A DNA stretch of 64,000 bases from Halomonas nitroreducens (GCF_003966155.1 NZ_RXNS01000008.1:62001-126000); one strand, 5' to 3'. Numbered from the stretch's first letter, positions 17,719 to 27,911 are shown. Numbers and translations are program-made. The notes: generated by a model not told the origin, from the letters alone.

Positions 17719-18606
17719 ATGACAATGATATTCGGGGTGCCGCTGGCGGTATTCATGGGCCAGCTGATGCTGGGCCTGATCAACGGCGCCTTCTATGCCC
17801 TGCTGAGCCTGGGGCTGGCGGTGATCTTCGGCCTGCTGAAGATCATCAACTTCGCCCACGGGGCCCAGTACATGCTGGGGGCCTTCGCGGCCCTGCTGGG
17901 TCTCCAGTACCTGGGCCTGAACTACTGGCTGGCCCTGCTGCTGGTCCCCCTGGTCGTGGGTGGGCTGGGCATGGTGATCGAGCGCACCATCCTGCGTCGC
18001 ATCGCCCATCTCGACCATCTCTATGGCCTGCTGCTGACCTACGGCCTGGCGCTGATCTTCGAGGGCGCCCTGATCAATTTCTTCGGTGTGTCCGGGGCCA
18101 GCTACCCGGTCCCCGAGGCGCTGCAGGGCGGCCTCAACCTGGGCTTCATGTTCCTGCCCACCTACCGCGGCTGGGTGCTGGTGGCAGCGCTGGTCATCTG
18201 CCTGGCGACCTGGTTCATCATCGAGCGCACCCGCCTCGGCGCCTACCTGCGGGCCGGCACCGAGAACCCGGCGCTGATGCAGGCCTTCGGCGTCAACGTG
18301 CCACAGCTGATCACCCTGACCTACGGCTTCGGCGTGGCGCTGGCCGCCTTCGCTGGGGTGCTGGCCGCGCCCCTCTATCCGGTCTCGCCGACCATGGGAT
18401 CGAGTCTGCTGATCGTGGTCTTCGCCGTGGTGGTGATCGGCGGCATGGGCTCGATCCTCGGGGCCATCCTCACCGGCCTGGGCATGGGCCTGGTCGAGGG
18501 GCTGACCAAGGTGTACTACCCCGAGGCCGCCAACACCGTGATCTTCCTGGTGATGATCCTGGTGCTGATGCTGCGTCCCGCGGGACTCTTCGGTAAGGAG
18601 GCATGA
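17719..18606 (+). CDS. Branched-chain-amino-acid-type ABC transporter permease (LivH class)
   Basis: A 295-residue inner-membrane permease with about eight spans. LGLINGAFYALLSLGLAVIFGLL followed by NFAHGAQYMLG is the LivH hallmark, and GLGMGLVEGL near the C-terminus is the usual cytoplasmic coupling region. GAGGAG precedes the ATG. It would pair with the LivM-class permease encoded next. Confidence 0.92.
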   Translation: MTMIFGVPLAVFMGQLMLGLINGAFYALLSLGLAVIFGLLKIINFAHGAQYMLGAFAALLGLQYLGLNYWLALLLVPLVVGGLGMVIERTILRRIAHLDHLYGLLLTYGLALIFEGALINFFGVSGASYPVPEALQGGLNLGFMFLPTYRGWVLVAALVICLATWFIIERTRLGAYLRAGTENPALMQAFGVNVPQLITLTYGFGVALAAFAGVLAAPLYPVSPTMGSSLLIVVFAVVVIGGMGSILGAILTGLGMGLVEGLTKVYYPEAANTVIFLVMILVLMLRPAGLFGKEA

Positions 18607-18607
18607 C

Positions 18608-19594
18608 ATGATGGCCACGACCCAATCTCTCACGCCCTCCATGAAGCGGCGCCGGCGGGCCCGCCAGCGCCGGGGGGCCCTCTATCTGGCGCTGCTGGGG
18701 ATCGGCCTGGTCGCCCCCTTCGTCGCCTACCCGGTCTTCCTGATGAAGATCCTGTGCTTCGCGCTCTTCGCCTGCGCCTTCAACCTGCTGCTGGGCTATG
18801 CGGGGCTGTTGTCCTTCGGCCACGCGGCCTTCCTCGCCACCGGCGGCTATGTCACCGGCTTTCTGCTGTCGAGCTACCCGGGACTGACACCGGAGACCGG
18901 GATCCTCGCCGGGACCCTGGCCGGGGTGGCACTCGGCCTGGTGTTCGGTGCCCTGGCGATCCGCCGCCAGGGGATCTATTTCGCCATGGTCACCCTGGCG
19001 CTGGCCCAGATGATGTTCTTCTTCTTCATCCAGGCCCCGTTTACCGGCGGCGAGGATGGCCTGCACGGCGTGCCCCGGGGACAGCTGTTCGGCCTCATCG
19101 ACCTGTCCAGCAACCTGGCCATGTACTACTTCGTGTTCGCGGTCTTCGTGATCGGCTTCGCCATCATCCAGCGCACCGTGCATTCACCCTTCGGCCAGGT
19201 GCTCAAGGCGATCCGCGAGAACGAGCCGCGAGCGGTGTCGCTGGGCTACAACGTCGACGCCTACAAGTTGGTGGCCTTCGTGATCTCGGCCGGCCTGGCC
19301 GGCCTGGCGGGATCCACCAAGACGGTGGTCTTCCAGCTGGCCTCGCTGACCGACGCGCACTGGCACATGTCCGGCGAGGTCATCCTGATGACCCTGCTGG
19401 GCGGGGTGGGCACTCTCTTCGGGCCCCTGGTGGGCGCGGGGCTGGTGGTCAGCCTGCAGACCCAGCTCGCTCAGTCGCCGCTGGGCAACTGGGTCAGCGT
19501 GATCCTCGGGGCGATCTTCGTGATCTGCGTGCTGAGCTTCCGCAGCGGCATCGTCGGCGAGATCCAGAAGACGGTACGCAAGAACTTCAAGTGA
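18608..19594 (+). CDS. Branched-chain-amino-acid-type ABC transporter permease (LivM class)
   Basis: A 328-residue permease with a basic N-terminus followed by about nine spans. NLLLGYAGLLSFGHAAFLA is the LivM signature, and AIRENEPRAVSLGYNVDAYK is the cytoplasmic coupling loop. It starts 1 nt after the LivH-class stop (an ATG at 18611 is also possible). Last gene of the operon; a strong terminator follows at 19625. Confidence 0.92.
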   Translation: MMATTQSLTPSMKRRRRARQRRGALYLALLGIGLVAPFVAYPVFLMKILCFALFACAFNLLLGYAGLLSFGHAAFLATGGYVTGFLLSSYPGLTPETGILAGTLAGVALGLVFGALAIRRQGIYFAMVTLALAQMMFFFFIQAPFTGGEDGLHGVPRGQLFGLIDLSSNLAMYYFVFAVFVIGFAIIQRTVHSPFGQVLKAIRENEPRAVSLGYNVDAYKLVAFVISAGLAGLAGSTKTVVFQLASLTDAHWHMSGEVILMTLLGGVGTLFGPLVGAGLVVSLQTQLAQSPLGNWVSVILGAIFVICVLSFRSGIVGEIQKTVRKNFK

Positions 19595-19624
19595 GCCTCA
19601 GTAACGCCTCCAGGCGGCGGAAGG

Positions 19625-19658
19625 GATGGGCCGGTCGACTGACCGGCCCATCTTTCTC
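19625..19658 (+). terminator. Terminator of the ABC transporter operon
   Basis: GATGGGCCGGTC (19625-19636) and GACCGGCCCATC (19641-19652) form a perfect 12-bp stem with a GACT loop, followed by TTTCTC. Confidence 0.9.
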
Positions 19659-19769
19659 TGGGCAGGACTTCGCCGATGCCCAGGCGCGTTCATCAGGAGT
19701 GTCCCGCTTGCCTCTCTCGCTGGAACGACGTTGAACACTGGCTCGTGGATGGGACCGATTGACCTTTAC

Positions 19770-20084
19770 TCATGCTCGCCGATCGTTCGTGGGTGCGGGC
19801 CTTGGTGGAGGCCCCCTTGGCTTGGCAGACCGCGTCCGGGGCGGCCATCCCGGCGGCAGAGTATCCAGTCTGTCCGGCATGGTGATGAAGCGAAGTTCGT
19901 CGCGCCACCAAGGGGGCTTCGCTGGAAGGCCCAGATCGGCCCTGACGCTGTCCGGTAGAGCGGCGAGTTCGTCTCGTGCGCGGGGGAGCCGTGTCCTGAG
20001 AGACGATAGGGCCCTCAGGAGACGGCCGGCCCCCCGGAGCGGGGCGTTGTCGAAGGGCCGGACTCGGGCCAGAATTCCCAACAT
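19770..20084 (-). CDS. Small protein, possibly DUF1127-like
   Basis: A 104-residue Arg- and Pro-rich protein. The segment ARDELAALPDSVRADLGL resembles the short helical core of DUF1127 proteins (RELAxLDDRxLRDIGL pattern), but the protein is longer than most of them and the match is loose. GGGAGG sits at good distance before the ATG at 20084. It is divergent from a GcvA-type LysR gene, a pairing I recall as common in proteobacteria. The C-terminal third is low complexity, so the true end of conserved sequence is uncertain. Confidence 0.5.
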   Translation of the reverse strand: MLGILARVRPFDNAPLRGAGRLLRALSSLRTRLPRARDELAALPDSVRADLGLPAKPPWWRDELRFITMPDRLDTLPPGWPPRTRSAKPRGPPPRPAPTNDRRA

Positions 20085-20191
20085 GGTGTCGCCTCCCTCG
20101 TGTTCCCCTCGTATCGAGGAGTCTGGGTGCGCACGGGAGTCTCCACCAGCGACGATCCCTATGGTTGGCATTAGTTGGATTTGAGGCGCTT

Positions 20192-21106
20192 ATGGCCCAT
20201 CCTCTGCCCCCGCTGAAGGCCTTGCGCGCGTTCGAGGCAGCGGCTCGGCACGGCAGCTTCGCCCTGGCCGCGGAGGAGTTGTGCGTCACGCCGGCCGCGG
20301 TCAGTCACCAGGTCAAGCATCTGGAAGCCTACCTGGAGGTGCGGCTGTTCCGGCGCCTCCCAAGGGGGCTGGAACTGACCGAACCGGGCGAACGCCTGCA
20401 GGCCGGGGTGAATGGCGCCTTCGAGCGTCTTGGTGAAGCAGTCAGTGCGGTGCGGACCTCGGCGGCCGGGCGGGTCGTGACCCTGAGCATTGCGCCTTCG
20501 CTCGCGGCGCGTTGGCTGGTGCCCCGGGTCCAACGTTTCCGCGACCGCTACCCTGACTACGAGCTGCGGATCGATGCCCGGGGGGAGGTTGTGGATCTGA
20601 GGCGCGACGATGTGGATGTCGCCTTACGTTATGGGCCCGGCGGTGAGGAGGGACGTGTCGAGCCCCTGCCGGCACAGTCGGTCTTCCCAGTCTGCAATCC
20701 CGTGCTTCTCGAATATGGCCCCCCCTTGGAGATCCTGAGGGACCTGGGGCGTCACACCCTACTGCATGTCGAGTGGCGTCATACTTCCCGCCAGGTGCCG
20801 GACTGGCGCTCTTGGCTCGAAGCTGTGGATGCCCCGGCCATGGACACCGAGGGCGGCCCGCGGTTCAGCCATCAGGCCATGGCCCTGGACGCTGCGGTGG
20901 CTGGCCAAGGCGTTGCCCTGGCCAGCGAGCTGCTGGTCGCGGATGATCTTGCCGCCGGACGCCTGGTGCGCCCCTTGGCTGAATCAGCGCCCCAGGCGTT
21001 TCACTACGCCTTGATCTGTCTCCCCGAGATGGCGCAGATACCACGGGTCCGGGCCTTTCGTGATTGGCTGTTCGATGAACTGAGGCAAGCGATCAAAGCT
21101 CAGTGA
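20192..21106 (+). CDS. LysR-type transcriptional regulator, GcvA-like
   Basis: A 304-residue regulator. The N-terminus LPPLKALRAFEAAARHGSF and the helix-turn-helix AAEELCVTPAAVSHQVKHLE are of the GcvA type. The effector domain begins with VVTLSIAPSLAARWLVPRV. The frame opens 9 codons upstream from a TTG, but the GAGGCGCTT before the ATG at 20192 supports the shorter start. Its target is most likely the divergent small gene; a role in glycine metabolism is possible but unsupported. Confidence 0.88.
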   Translation: MAHPLPPLKALRAFEAAARHGSFALAAEELCVTPAAVSHQVKHLEAYLEVRLFRRLPRGLELTEPGERLQAGVNGAFERLGEAVSAVRTSAAGRVVTLSIAPSLAARWLVPRVQRFRDRYPDYELRIDARGEVVDLRRDDVDVALRYGPGGEEGRVEPLPAQSVFPVCNPVLLEYGPPLEILRDLGRHTLLHVEWRHTSRQVPDWRSWLEAVDAPAMDTEGGPRFSHQAMALDAAVAGQGVALASELLVADDLAAGRLVRPLAESAPQAFHYALICLPEMAQIPRVRAFRDWLFDELRQAIKAQ

Positions 21107-21430
21107 GCAGCTGACGGGACCTCTCCTCGAAGTGGTGAGGTGGGATGAAGGAGCTGCGGTGGACTCCGCGCCGGCCGATCACCAACTGGGTGACGCCGGC
21201 TAGGCGATCACCCGTCCGGGGGCCGAGACGATCGGCCATCACCACCGGGTGACGCTGCGCTGTCGGCACTACCCCGCGGCCATGGCCACGGTGGCCAGGC
21301 GCTTCCCGGGATGAGCGCGTGGGAGGTGCCGCCTGCTCCGCCGGTGCTATGGCTCCATCTCAACGGACACTGCGACCAAGCTCCCCTGCAGCGGGTGCGC
21401 CGCCGTATCCCCTCCGTGGGGAAGCCGGGT
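21107..21430. other. 324-bp gap between two LysR genes, no gene recognised
   Basis: This stretch lies between two convergent LysR genes. It has coding-like GC content, but every frame is short or interrupted, and no product is recognisable. CACCRRGTGACG-like words recur at 21181 and 21240, so it may be a decayed gene. No clear terminator hairpin with a T-tract was found. Confidence 0.4.
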
Positions 21431-22354
21431 CTAGGGGGGGATATCTGGAGGACACGTCGTGGTGTCCCGCCGCGCGGGCAGGGTCTCGCCGATGTGCTCG
21501 ACCAGGTAGTCGAGGAACTGGCGCACCTTGGGCGAGCGCTGCCGATGGCGGGGATAGACCGCCCAGACCGCGGTGTCGCCGTGGCGATAGGCGTCGAGGA
21601 CGCTGATCAGCTCGCCCCGGGCCAGGTGCTCCTCGACGTAGTAGTCGGGCAGCTGGGCCAGCCCCAGCCCCTTGAGGACCGCATCGAGCAGCGCCGGGCC
21701 GGAGTTGCCGTGCCAGGGGCCGTCGACGCGGACCTCGCGGCGTACGCCGTCCACGTCGAAGCGCCAATGGTCCTTTGAGCCCACCAGGCAGCGGTGTCGG
21801 GACAGCTCGGAAAGGCTGTGGGGTTGGGCGATGCGGGTGAAGTAGGCCGGCGAGCCGACCACGTACTCGCGGCGCTCGCACAGCCGACGGGCGATCAGCG
21901 AGGAGTCCTCGAGCGCCCCCATGCGGATGGCGATGTCGAAGCCCTCGTCGATGATGTCCACCCGGCGGTTGGTGAAGTGCATGCGGACCCGCAGGCGGGG
22001 ATGGCGAGCCATGAAGTCGTGGACCAGCGGGGCGAGGAAACGCTCGCCGAAGGTGGTGGCGCAGGTCAGGCCGAGTAGGCCGCTGGGTCGGTCCTGGAGG
22101 TCCTTGACCGCGGCTTCGGCCTCGTGGAGGCCTTCGACCAGATGGCGGCAGTGCTGGTAGTAGACCCGTCCCGCCTCGGTCAGACGCAGCCGGCGGGTGG
22201 TGCGGTAGAGCAGGGGGGTGTCGAGCTGCTGCTCGAGCTGTCCGACCAGGCGGCTGACATGGGAGCTCGACACCTTGAGCCGTTCGGCAGCAGCCTTGAA
22301 GGCGCCCAGGCGTACCACCTCGACGAAGGCCTCGACGCGGTCCCAGCGTTGCAT
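21431..22354 (-). CDS. LysR-type transcriptional regulator next to frmA (DmlR/CrgA-like)
   Basis: A 307-residue LysR regulator. The N-terminus RWDRVEAFVEVVRLGAFKAA with the helix-turn-helix ERLKVSSSHVSRLVGQLE and the effector-domain start GLLGLTCATTFGERFLAPL are of the large DmlR/CrgA/YhjC group. It is divergent from frmA-fghA with a 126-nt gap containing a palindrome at 22373-22394, so regulation of formaldehyde oxidation is the likely role. Confidence 0.88.
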   Translation of the reverse strand: MQRWDRVEAFVEVVRLGAFKAAAERLKVSSSHVSRLVGQLEQQLDTPLLYRTTRRLRLTEAGRVYYQHCRHLVEGLHEAEAAVKDLQDRPSGLLGLTCATTFGERFLAPLVHDFMARHPRLRVRMHFTNRRVDIIDEGFDIAIRMGALEDSSLIARRLCERREYVVGSPAYFTRIAQPHSLSELSRHRCLVGSKDHWRFDVDGVRREVRVDGPWHGNSGPALLDAVLKGLGLAQLPDYYVEEHLARGELISVLDAYRHGDTAVWAVYPRHRQRSPKVRQFLDYLVEHIGETLPARRDTTTCPPDIPP

Positions 22355-22372
22355 GTGCTGTCCTCTTCATGG

Positions 22373-23590
<1,218 letters not shown>

Positions 23591-23612
23591 ACTGCCTGCA
23601 GGAGATTGACGC

Positions 23613-24470
23613 ATGACCATGACCGAACACCTCGAACTGGTCTCGGCCAACCGCTGCTTCGGCGGCTGGCACAAGCGCTACCGCCACCGCTCCCGGGCGC
23701 TGGACTGCGAGATGACCTTCGCCATCTATCTGCCGCCCCGGGCCGAGACCGAGCGGGTGCCCCTGCTGTGGTGGTTGTCGGGGCTGACCTGCACCGACGA
23801 GAACTTCATGCAGAAGGCCGGCGCGCAGCGGCTGGCCGCCGAACTCGGCATCGCCATCGTCTGCCCCGATACCAGCCCTCGCGGGCTGGACCTGCCCGGC
23901 GAGCATGACAGCTATGACTTCGGCTCCGGGGCGGGCTTCTACGTCAACGCCACCCAGGCGCCCTGGAAGGACCACTATCGCATGTACGACTATGTGGCCG
24001 AGGAGCTGCCGTCGGTGGTCCGCCAGCACTTTCCGGTCAACGGTCGCGAGTCGATCAGCGGCCATTCCATGGGGGGGCATGGCGCCCTGATCCTGGCGCT
24101 GCGTCGGCCGGGGCACTACCGCTCGGTATCGGCCTTCGCGCCGGTGGTCAATCCCTCCCAGTGTCCCTGGGGTCGCAAGGCCTTCGGCGGCTACCTGGGC
24201 GAGGATGTCGGCAACTGGACCCAGTACGACGCCTGTGAGCTGGTCGCCCGGGGGGCCTCCCGACAGCCGCTGTTCATCGATCAGGGCGAGGCCGATGACT
24301 TCCTCGAGGAGCAGTTGTGCCCGGAGCGCCTCGAGGCGGTATGCGCCGAGCGGGACCATCCGCTGACGCTGCGTCGCCAGCCGGGCTACGACCACAGCTA
24401 CTTCTTCATCGCCACCTTCATCGACGACCATCTGCGCTACCACGCCCAGCATCTGCACGCGACCCGCTGA
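23613..24470 (+). CDS. fghA: S-formylglutathione hydrolase
   Basis: A 285-residue serine esterase of the esterase D family that hydrolyses S-formylglutathione to formate and glutathione. The nucleophile motif is GHSMGGHGAL, and the catalytic His lies in GYDHSYFF. LLWWLSGLTCTDENF and the PDTSPRG segment are family signatures. An in-frame ATG at 23619 is an alternative start; CAGGAG lies 10 nt before 23613. It completes glutathione-dependent formaldehyde oxidation with frmA. Confidence 0.95.
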   Translation: MTMTEHLELVSANRCFGGWHKRYRHRSRALDCEMTFAIYLPPRAETERVPLLWWLSGLTCTDENFMQKAGAQRLAAELGIAIVCPDTSPRGLDLPGEHDSYDFGSGAGFYVNATQAPWKDHYRMYDYVAEELPSVVRQHFPVNGRESISGHSMGGHGALILALRRPGHYRSVSAFAPVVNPSQCPWGRKAFGGYLGEDVGNWTQYDACELVARGASRQPLFIDQGEADDFLEEQLCPERLEAVCAERDHPLTLRRQPGYDHSYFFIATFIDDHLRYHAQHLHATR

Positions 24471-24481
24471 GGAGCTGACGG

Positions 24482-24509
24482 AGCATGCCGCCCGTCGGGG
24501 TGGCATGCT
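24482..24509 (+). terminator. Hairpin after fghA
   Basis: AGCATGCCGCCC (24482-24493) pairs with GGGTGGCATGCT (24498-24509) over 12 bp with one G-T pair and a GTCG loop. No T-tract follows, so it may terminate poorly or stabilise the mRNA end. Confidence 0.5.
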
Positions 24510-24606
24510 ACTCTGACGGCCTCTGTCCCGAGGCGACACGCGGATTCTCGAGAGCGACGCGATTATCGCAGTCCACCGGGAACGGCCACCCGATAGGCAA
24601 ATTTGA

Positions 24607-24665
24607 CATGCCAAAAAACGACACCCGGGGTACATTTCGCTGTGAGCATGCCTGACAGCGACACC
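24607..24665 (+). promoter_or_regulatory. Direct repeat CATGCC-N6-CGACACC, 40-bp spacing, upstream of the GbdR-like gene
   Basis: CATGCC-AAAAAA-CGACACC (24607-24625) and CATGCC-TGACAG-CGACACC (24647-24665) match in all 13 defined positions and start exactly 40 bp apart. A third CATGCC lies at 24678. The pair ends 88 nt before the regulator ATG. Bipartite directly repeated sites in phase with the helix are typical of AraC-family regulators. Confidence 0.6.
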
Positions 24666-24752
24666 TGACGCGGCCGGCATGCCCAACGCCCGGATTCCCA
24701 AGAGCAATGACAAACGAATAGGGGCTAAAGATACTTGCGCTGGAGTACCCAA

Positions 24753-25892
24753 ATGACAACCGCTCCCCAGGCCTCACGCACCGCCGTCGTCCCCCAGAGC
24801 ATCGGCTTTATGCTGTTGGACAACTTCACCCTGATTTCCCTGGCCTCGGCCATCGAGCCCTTGCGCATGGCCAACCAGCTGGCCGGTCGCGAGCTCTATC
24901 GCTGGTTCACCCTGAGCCTCGACGGCTCCCCGGTGAAGGCCAGCGATGGCCTTCAGGTCACCCCGGATGCCGCCACCACCGTGCCGCTGGCGCTGGACAC
25001 GGTGGTCGTCTGTGGCGGGGTCGGGCCCCAGCGCAGCGTCCAGCGCGAGCATGTCACCTGGCTGCAGTCCCAGGCGCGGCAGTCGCGCCGGCTGGGGGCG
25101 GTGTGCACGGGGACCTGGGCGCTGGCCCGCGCGGGACTGCTCGACGGCTTCGAGGCCAGCGTGCACTGGGAGTGCCTGGCCGCCATGCAGGAGGCCTTCC
25201 CCAAGGTCGCGCTCACCACCCGACTGTTCTCCATCGACCGCGACCGCGCCACCTCCTCCGGCGGCACCGCGCCGCTGGACATGATGCTGACCCTGATCAG
25301 CCGCGACCATGGACGCGAGCTCGCGGCGGGCATCTCCGAGATGTTCATCTACGACCGGGTGCGCAACGAGCAGGACCAGCAGCGGGTACCGCTCAAGCAC
25401 GTGCTGGGCACCACCCAGCCACGCCTGCTGGAGATCGTCGCGTTGATGGAGGCCAACCTCGAGGAGCCCATCAGCCTCGACGAGCTGGCCGACTATGTGA
25501 ACGTCTCGCGCCGCCAGCTCGAGCGGCTGTTCCAGAAGAACCTGCACTGTTCGCCGTCGCGCTACTATCTCAAGCTGCGCCTGACCCGGGCCCGCCAGTT
25601 GCTCAAGCAGACCCCGATGTCGATCATCGAGGTGGCGTCGGCCTGCGGCTTCGTCTCCACGCCACACTTCTCCAAGTGCTACCGGGAATACTTCGGCATC
25701 CCGCCGCGGGACGAGCGGCTGGGCAGCAGTGCCGTGGACCTGGTGCCGGTGACCCTGGGCAAGGAGACGGCAGCCATCCTGCAGTCCGCCTCCTACGAGC
25801 CGGTCGCCAGCGAGCCGGTGTCAGCGGCGATGACCGCCCTGGCCCAGGCCCAGGGCGAGCCCACCTATGCCAGCGTGCGGCTCAGAACATGA
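24753..25892 (+). CDS. gbdR: AraC-family regulator with GATase1-like domain, GbdR-like
   Basis: A 379-residue transcription factor. The N-terminal half is a class I glutaminase-like sensor domain (GFMLLDNFTLISLASAIEPL, VCTGTWALARAGLL). The C-terminal half is a double AraC/XylS helix-turn-helix (SLDELADYVNVSRRQLERLF and IEVASACGFVSTPHFSKCYR). GbdR of Pseudomonas has this architecture, senses glycine betaine or dimethylglycine and activates gbc, dgc and related genes. The gene sits just upstream of the dgc operon, supporting the name, but carnitine-type relatives have the same layout. The ATG at 24753 follows TGGAGTACCCA. Confidence 0.8.
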   Translation: MTTAPQASRTAVVPQSIGFMLLDNFTLISLASAIEPLRMANQLAGRELYRWFTLSLDGSPVKASDGLQVTPDAATTVPLALDTVVVCGGVGPQRSVQREHVTWLQSQARQSRRLGAVCTGTWALARAGLLDGFEASVHWECLAAMQEAFPKVALTTRLFSIDRDRATSSGGTAPLDMMLTLISRDHGRELAAGISEMFIYDRVRNEQDQQRVPLKHVLGTTQPRLLEIVALMEANLEEPISLDELADYVNVSRRQLERLFQKNLHCSPSRYYLKLRLTRARQLLKQTPMSIIEVASACGFVSTPHFSKCYREYFGIPPRDERLGSSAVDLVPVTLGKETAAILQSASYEPVASEPVSAAMTALAQAQGEPTYASVRLRT

Positions 25893-25902
25893 GCGAGGCC
25901 TG

Positions 25903-26604
25903 ATGCGGGGCTGGTGGCGTCGGGCGGCGCGGGCCCTGGGGCTCGCCCTGCTGGGTTGGGTGGGGCTGTCGGTCTTGCTGGTGCTGATGTTCCGGGTGGT
26001 GCCGGTGGGGGGCTCCATGGTCATGCTCGAGCGCAAGGTGGAGGCCTGGCGCGGCGGTACCTCGCTGGACATCCGCCAGGACTGGCGCCCCTGGTCCCAA
26101 CTTTCCAGCCAGGCCAAACTCGCGGTGATCGCCGCCGAGGACCAGCGCTTCCCCGTGCATCACGGCTTCGACCTCGTCGAGTTGCGCCGCGCCGTCACCG
26201 CCAGCCTCAACGGCGGCGACCTGCGCGGTGCCAGTACCCTCAGTCAGCAGACCGCCAAGAACCTCTTCCTGTGGACCGACCGCAGCTGGGTGCGCAAGGG
26301 GCTGGAGGCCTGGTTCACCCTGCTTATCGAGATGCTGTGGCCCAAGCAGCGGATCCTCGAGGTCTACCTCAACATCGCCGAGTGGGATGATGGGGTCTTC
26401 GGCCTGGAGGCCGCGTCCCGCCACTACTTCGGCGTCTCCGCATCGCAGCTCAGCGTCGTCCAGGCCAGTCGCCTGGCCGCCATCCTGCCCAACCCCCGCG
26501 GCTGGAGCGCATCCCGTCCCGGCTCACACGTGCTGGGTCGCAGCGCCTGGATCCGCCGCCAGATGCGCAACCTGGGCGGCCCCGGCTATCTCGACCGGCT
26601 CTAG
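25903..26604 (+). CDS. mtgA: Monofunctional biosynthetic peptidoglycan transglycosylase MtgA
   Basis: A 233-residue GT51 enzyme that polymerises lipid II into glycan strands. A single N-terminal membrane anchor (ALGLALLGWVGLSVLLVLMF) is followed by the catalytic AAEDQRFPVHHGFD with its Glu, GASTLSQQTAKNLFLW, and LEVYLNIAEW. Length matches E. coli MtgA (242). It starts 10 nt after the GbdR-like gene and is probably co-transcribed with it although functionally unrelated. No terminator was found after it. Confidence 0.94.
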   Translation: MRGWWRRAARALGLALLGWVGLSVLLVLMFRVVPVGGSMVMLERKVEAWRGGTSLDIRQDWRPWSQLSSQAKLAVIAAEDQRFPVHHGFDLVELRRAVTASLNGGDLRGASTLSQQTAKNLFLWTDRSWVRKGLEAWFTLLIEMLWPKQRILEVYLNIAEWDDGVFGLEAASRHYFGVSASQLSVVQASRLAAILPNPRGWSASRPGSHVLGRSAWIRRQMRNLGGPGYLDRL

Positions 26605-26900
26605 GCGCCTGCCGGACTCAACGCTGAGCTGCTGCGAACCCAGGGCTTTCGGCCAACCTGATTCGATCGATTGCGTTAACTAGCGCGCTATTCGCCTCTA
26701 TCGATCGATAAACCTGACTCGAATCCCGTGATTCGCGTGACGCTCGGTCAAGCCCGGCAGGCCCCTCGCCCTTTCCCGCCATGTCGCGATCGCGACGGCC
26801 ATGACGCTTTTGGAATTTTCCCGGTCGCTTCCAGGCGCCGAGCCCGGGGGGGCGAGGGATATGCTGCCGGCAAGTTCATGCACCATTCCGGAGCCCCGTC
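26605..26900. other. Palindrome-rich gap upstream of the dgc operon
   Basis: No gene is seen. Several perfect palindromes occur: GTTAAC (26675 region), TAGCGCGCTA (26681-26690), TATCGATCGATA (26699-26710) and GTCGCGATCGCGAC (26783-26796). One or more may be operators for the dgc operon. No near-consensus sigma-70 promoter was identified, consistent with activator dependence. Confidence 0.4.
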
Positions 26901-27878
26901 ATGACCCCAGCCGAGCTGCACCAGGACGCCATCGTCATCGATGGCCTGATCATCGCCAAGTGGAACCGCGAGCTGTTCGAGGATATGCGTCGCGGCGGCC
27001 TCACCGCCGCCAACTGCACCGTCTCCGTCTGGGAAGGCTTCCAGGGCACCGTCGACAACATCGTCAAGACCAATGCCCTGATGGCCGAGTCCAGCGATCT
27101 GGTGCGCCCGGTGCGGACCACTGCCGACATCACCCGGGCCAAGGAGGAGGGCAAGACCGGGATCATCTACGGTTTCCAGAATGCTCATGCCTTCGAGGAC
27201 CAGATCGGCTACGTCGAGATCTTCAAGCAGCTCGGCGTGGGCATCGTGCAGATGTGCTACAACACCCAGAACCTGGTGGGCACCGGTTGCTACGAGCGTG
27301 ATGGCGGACTCAGCGGCTTCGGCCACGAGATCGTCGCCGAGATGAACCGCGTGGGCATGATGTGCGATCTCTCCCACGTCGGCGAGAAGACCTCCACCGA
27401 GGTCATCGAGGCATCCACCAAACCCGTCTGCTACTCCCACTGCCTGCCCTCGGGGCTCAAGGACCATCCCCGCAACAAGTCCGATGCGGAACTGAAGTTT
27501 ATCGCCGACCATGGCGGCTTCGTCGGCGTGACCATGTTCACCCCCTTCCTGCGTGCCGGCGTCGACGCCACCGTCGACGACTACGTCGAGGCCATCGAAT
27601 ACGTGATGAACATTGTCGGTGAGGACGCCATCGGCATCGGCACTGACTTTACCCAGGGCCACGACCAGAACTTCTTCGAGTGGCTGACCCACGACAAGGG
27701 CTATGCCCGTCGCCTGACCCGCTTCGGCAAGATCATCAACCCCGAGGGAATTCGCACCATCGGCGAATTCCCCAACCTCACCGAGGCGCTCTCGCGCCGT
27801 GGCTTCAGCGAATCCCAGGTCCGCAAGATCATGGGCGAGAACTGGGTCCGCGTGCTGCGCGATGTCTGGGGGGCATAA
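26901..27878 (+). CDS. M19-type (membrane/renal) dipeptidase of the dimethylglycine operon
   Basis: A 325-residue amidohydrolase-fold peptidase. AIVIDGLIIAKWNRE at the N-terminus, VGIVQMCYNTQNL, CDLSHVGEKTSTEVIEAS, VCYSHCLP and GIGTDFTQGH fit the M19 family and supply metal ligands. A homologue is encoded at the same place in Pseudomonas (PA5396) upstream of dgcAB. Its physiological substrate in betaine metabolism is unknown. No signal peptide is visible, so it should be cytoplasmic. It is the first gene of the dgc operon; a heptamer array separates it from the next gene. Confidence 0.85.
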   Translation: MTPAELHQDAIVIDGLIIAKWNRELFEDMRRGGLTAANCTVSVWEGFQGTVDNIVKTNALMAESSDLVRPVRTTADITRAKEEGKTGIIYGFQNAHAFEDQIGYVEIFKQLGVGIVQMCYNTQNLVGTGCYERDGGLSGFGHEIVAEMNRVGMMCDLSHVGEKTSTEVIEASTKPVCYSHCLPSGLKDHPRNKSDAELKFIADHGGFVGVTMFTPFLRAGVDATVDDYVEAIEYVMNIVGEDAIGIGTDFTQGHDQNFFEWLTHDKGYARRLTRFGKIINPEGIRTIGEFPNLTEALSRRGFSESQVRKIMGENWVRVLRDVWGA

Positions 27879-27911
27879 GGCTCGAGGTGTGAGGGGCGAG
27901 CCATCCTGCTG

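Noticed and set aside
16186-18642. Very long open frame on the minus strand (over 800 codons) across the ABC transporter genes
   Set aside because: It is antisense to the binding-protein and permease genes and to the MITE-like element. Its composition (His, Gln, Gly, Ala) is typical of a shadow frame in GC-rich DNA, and no family is recognisable.
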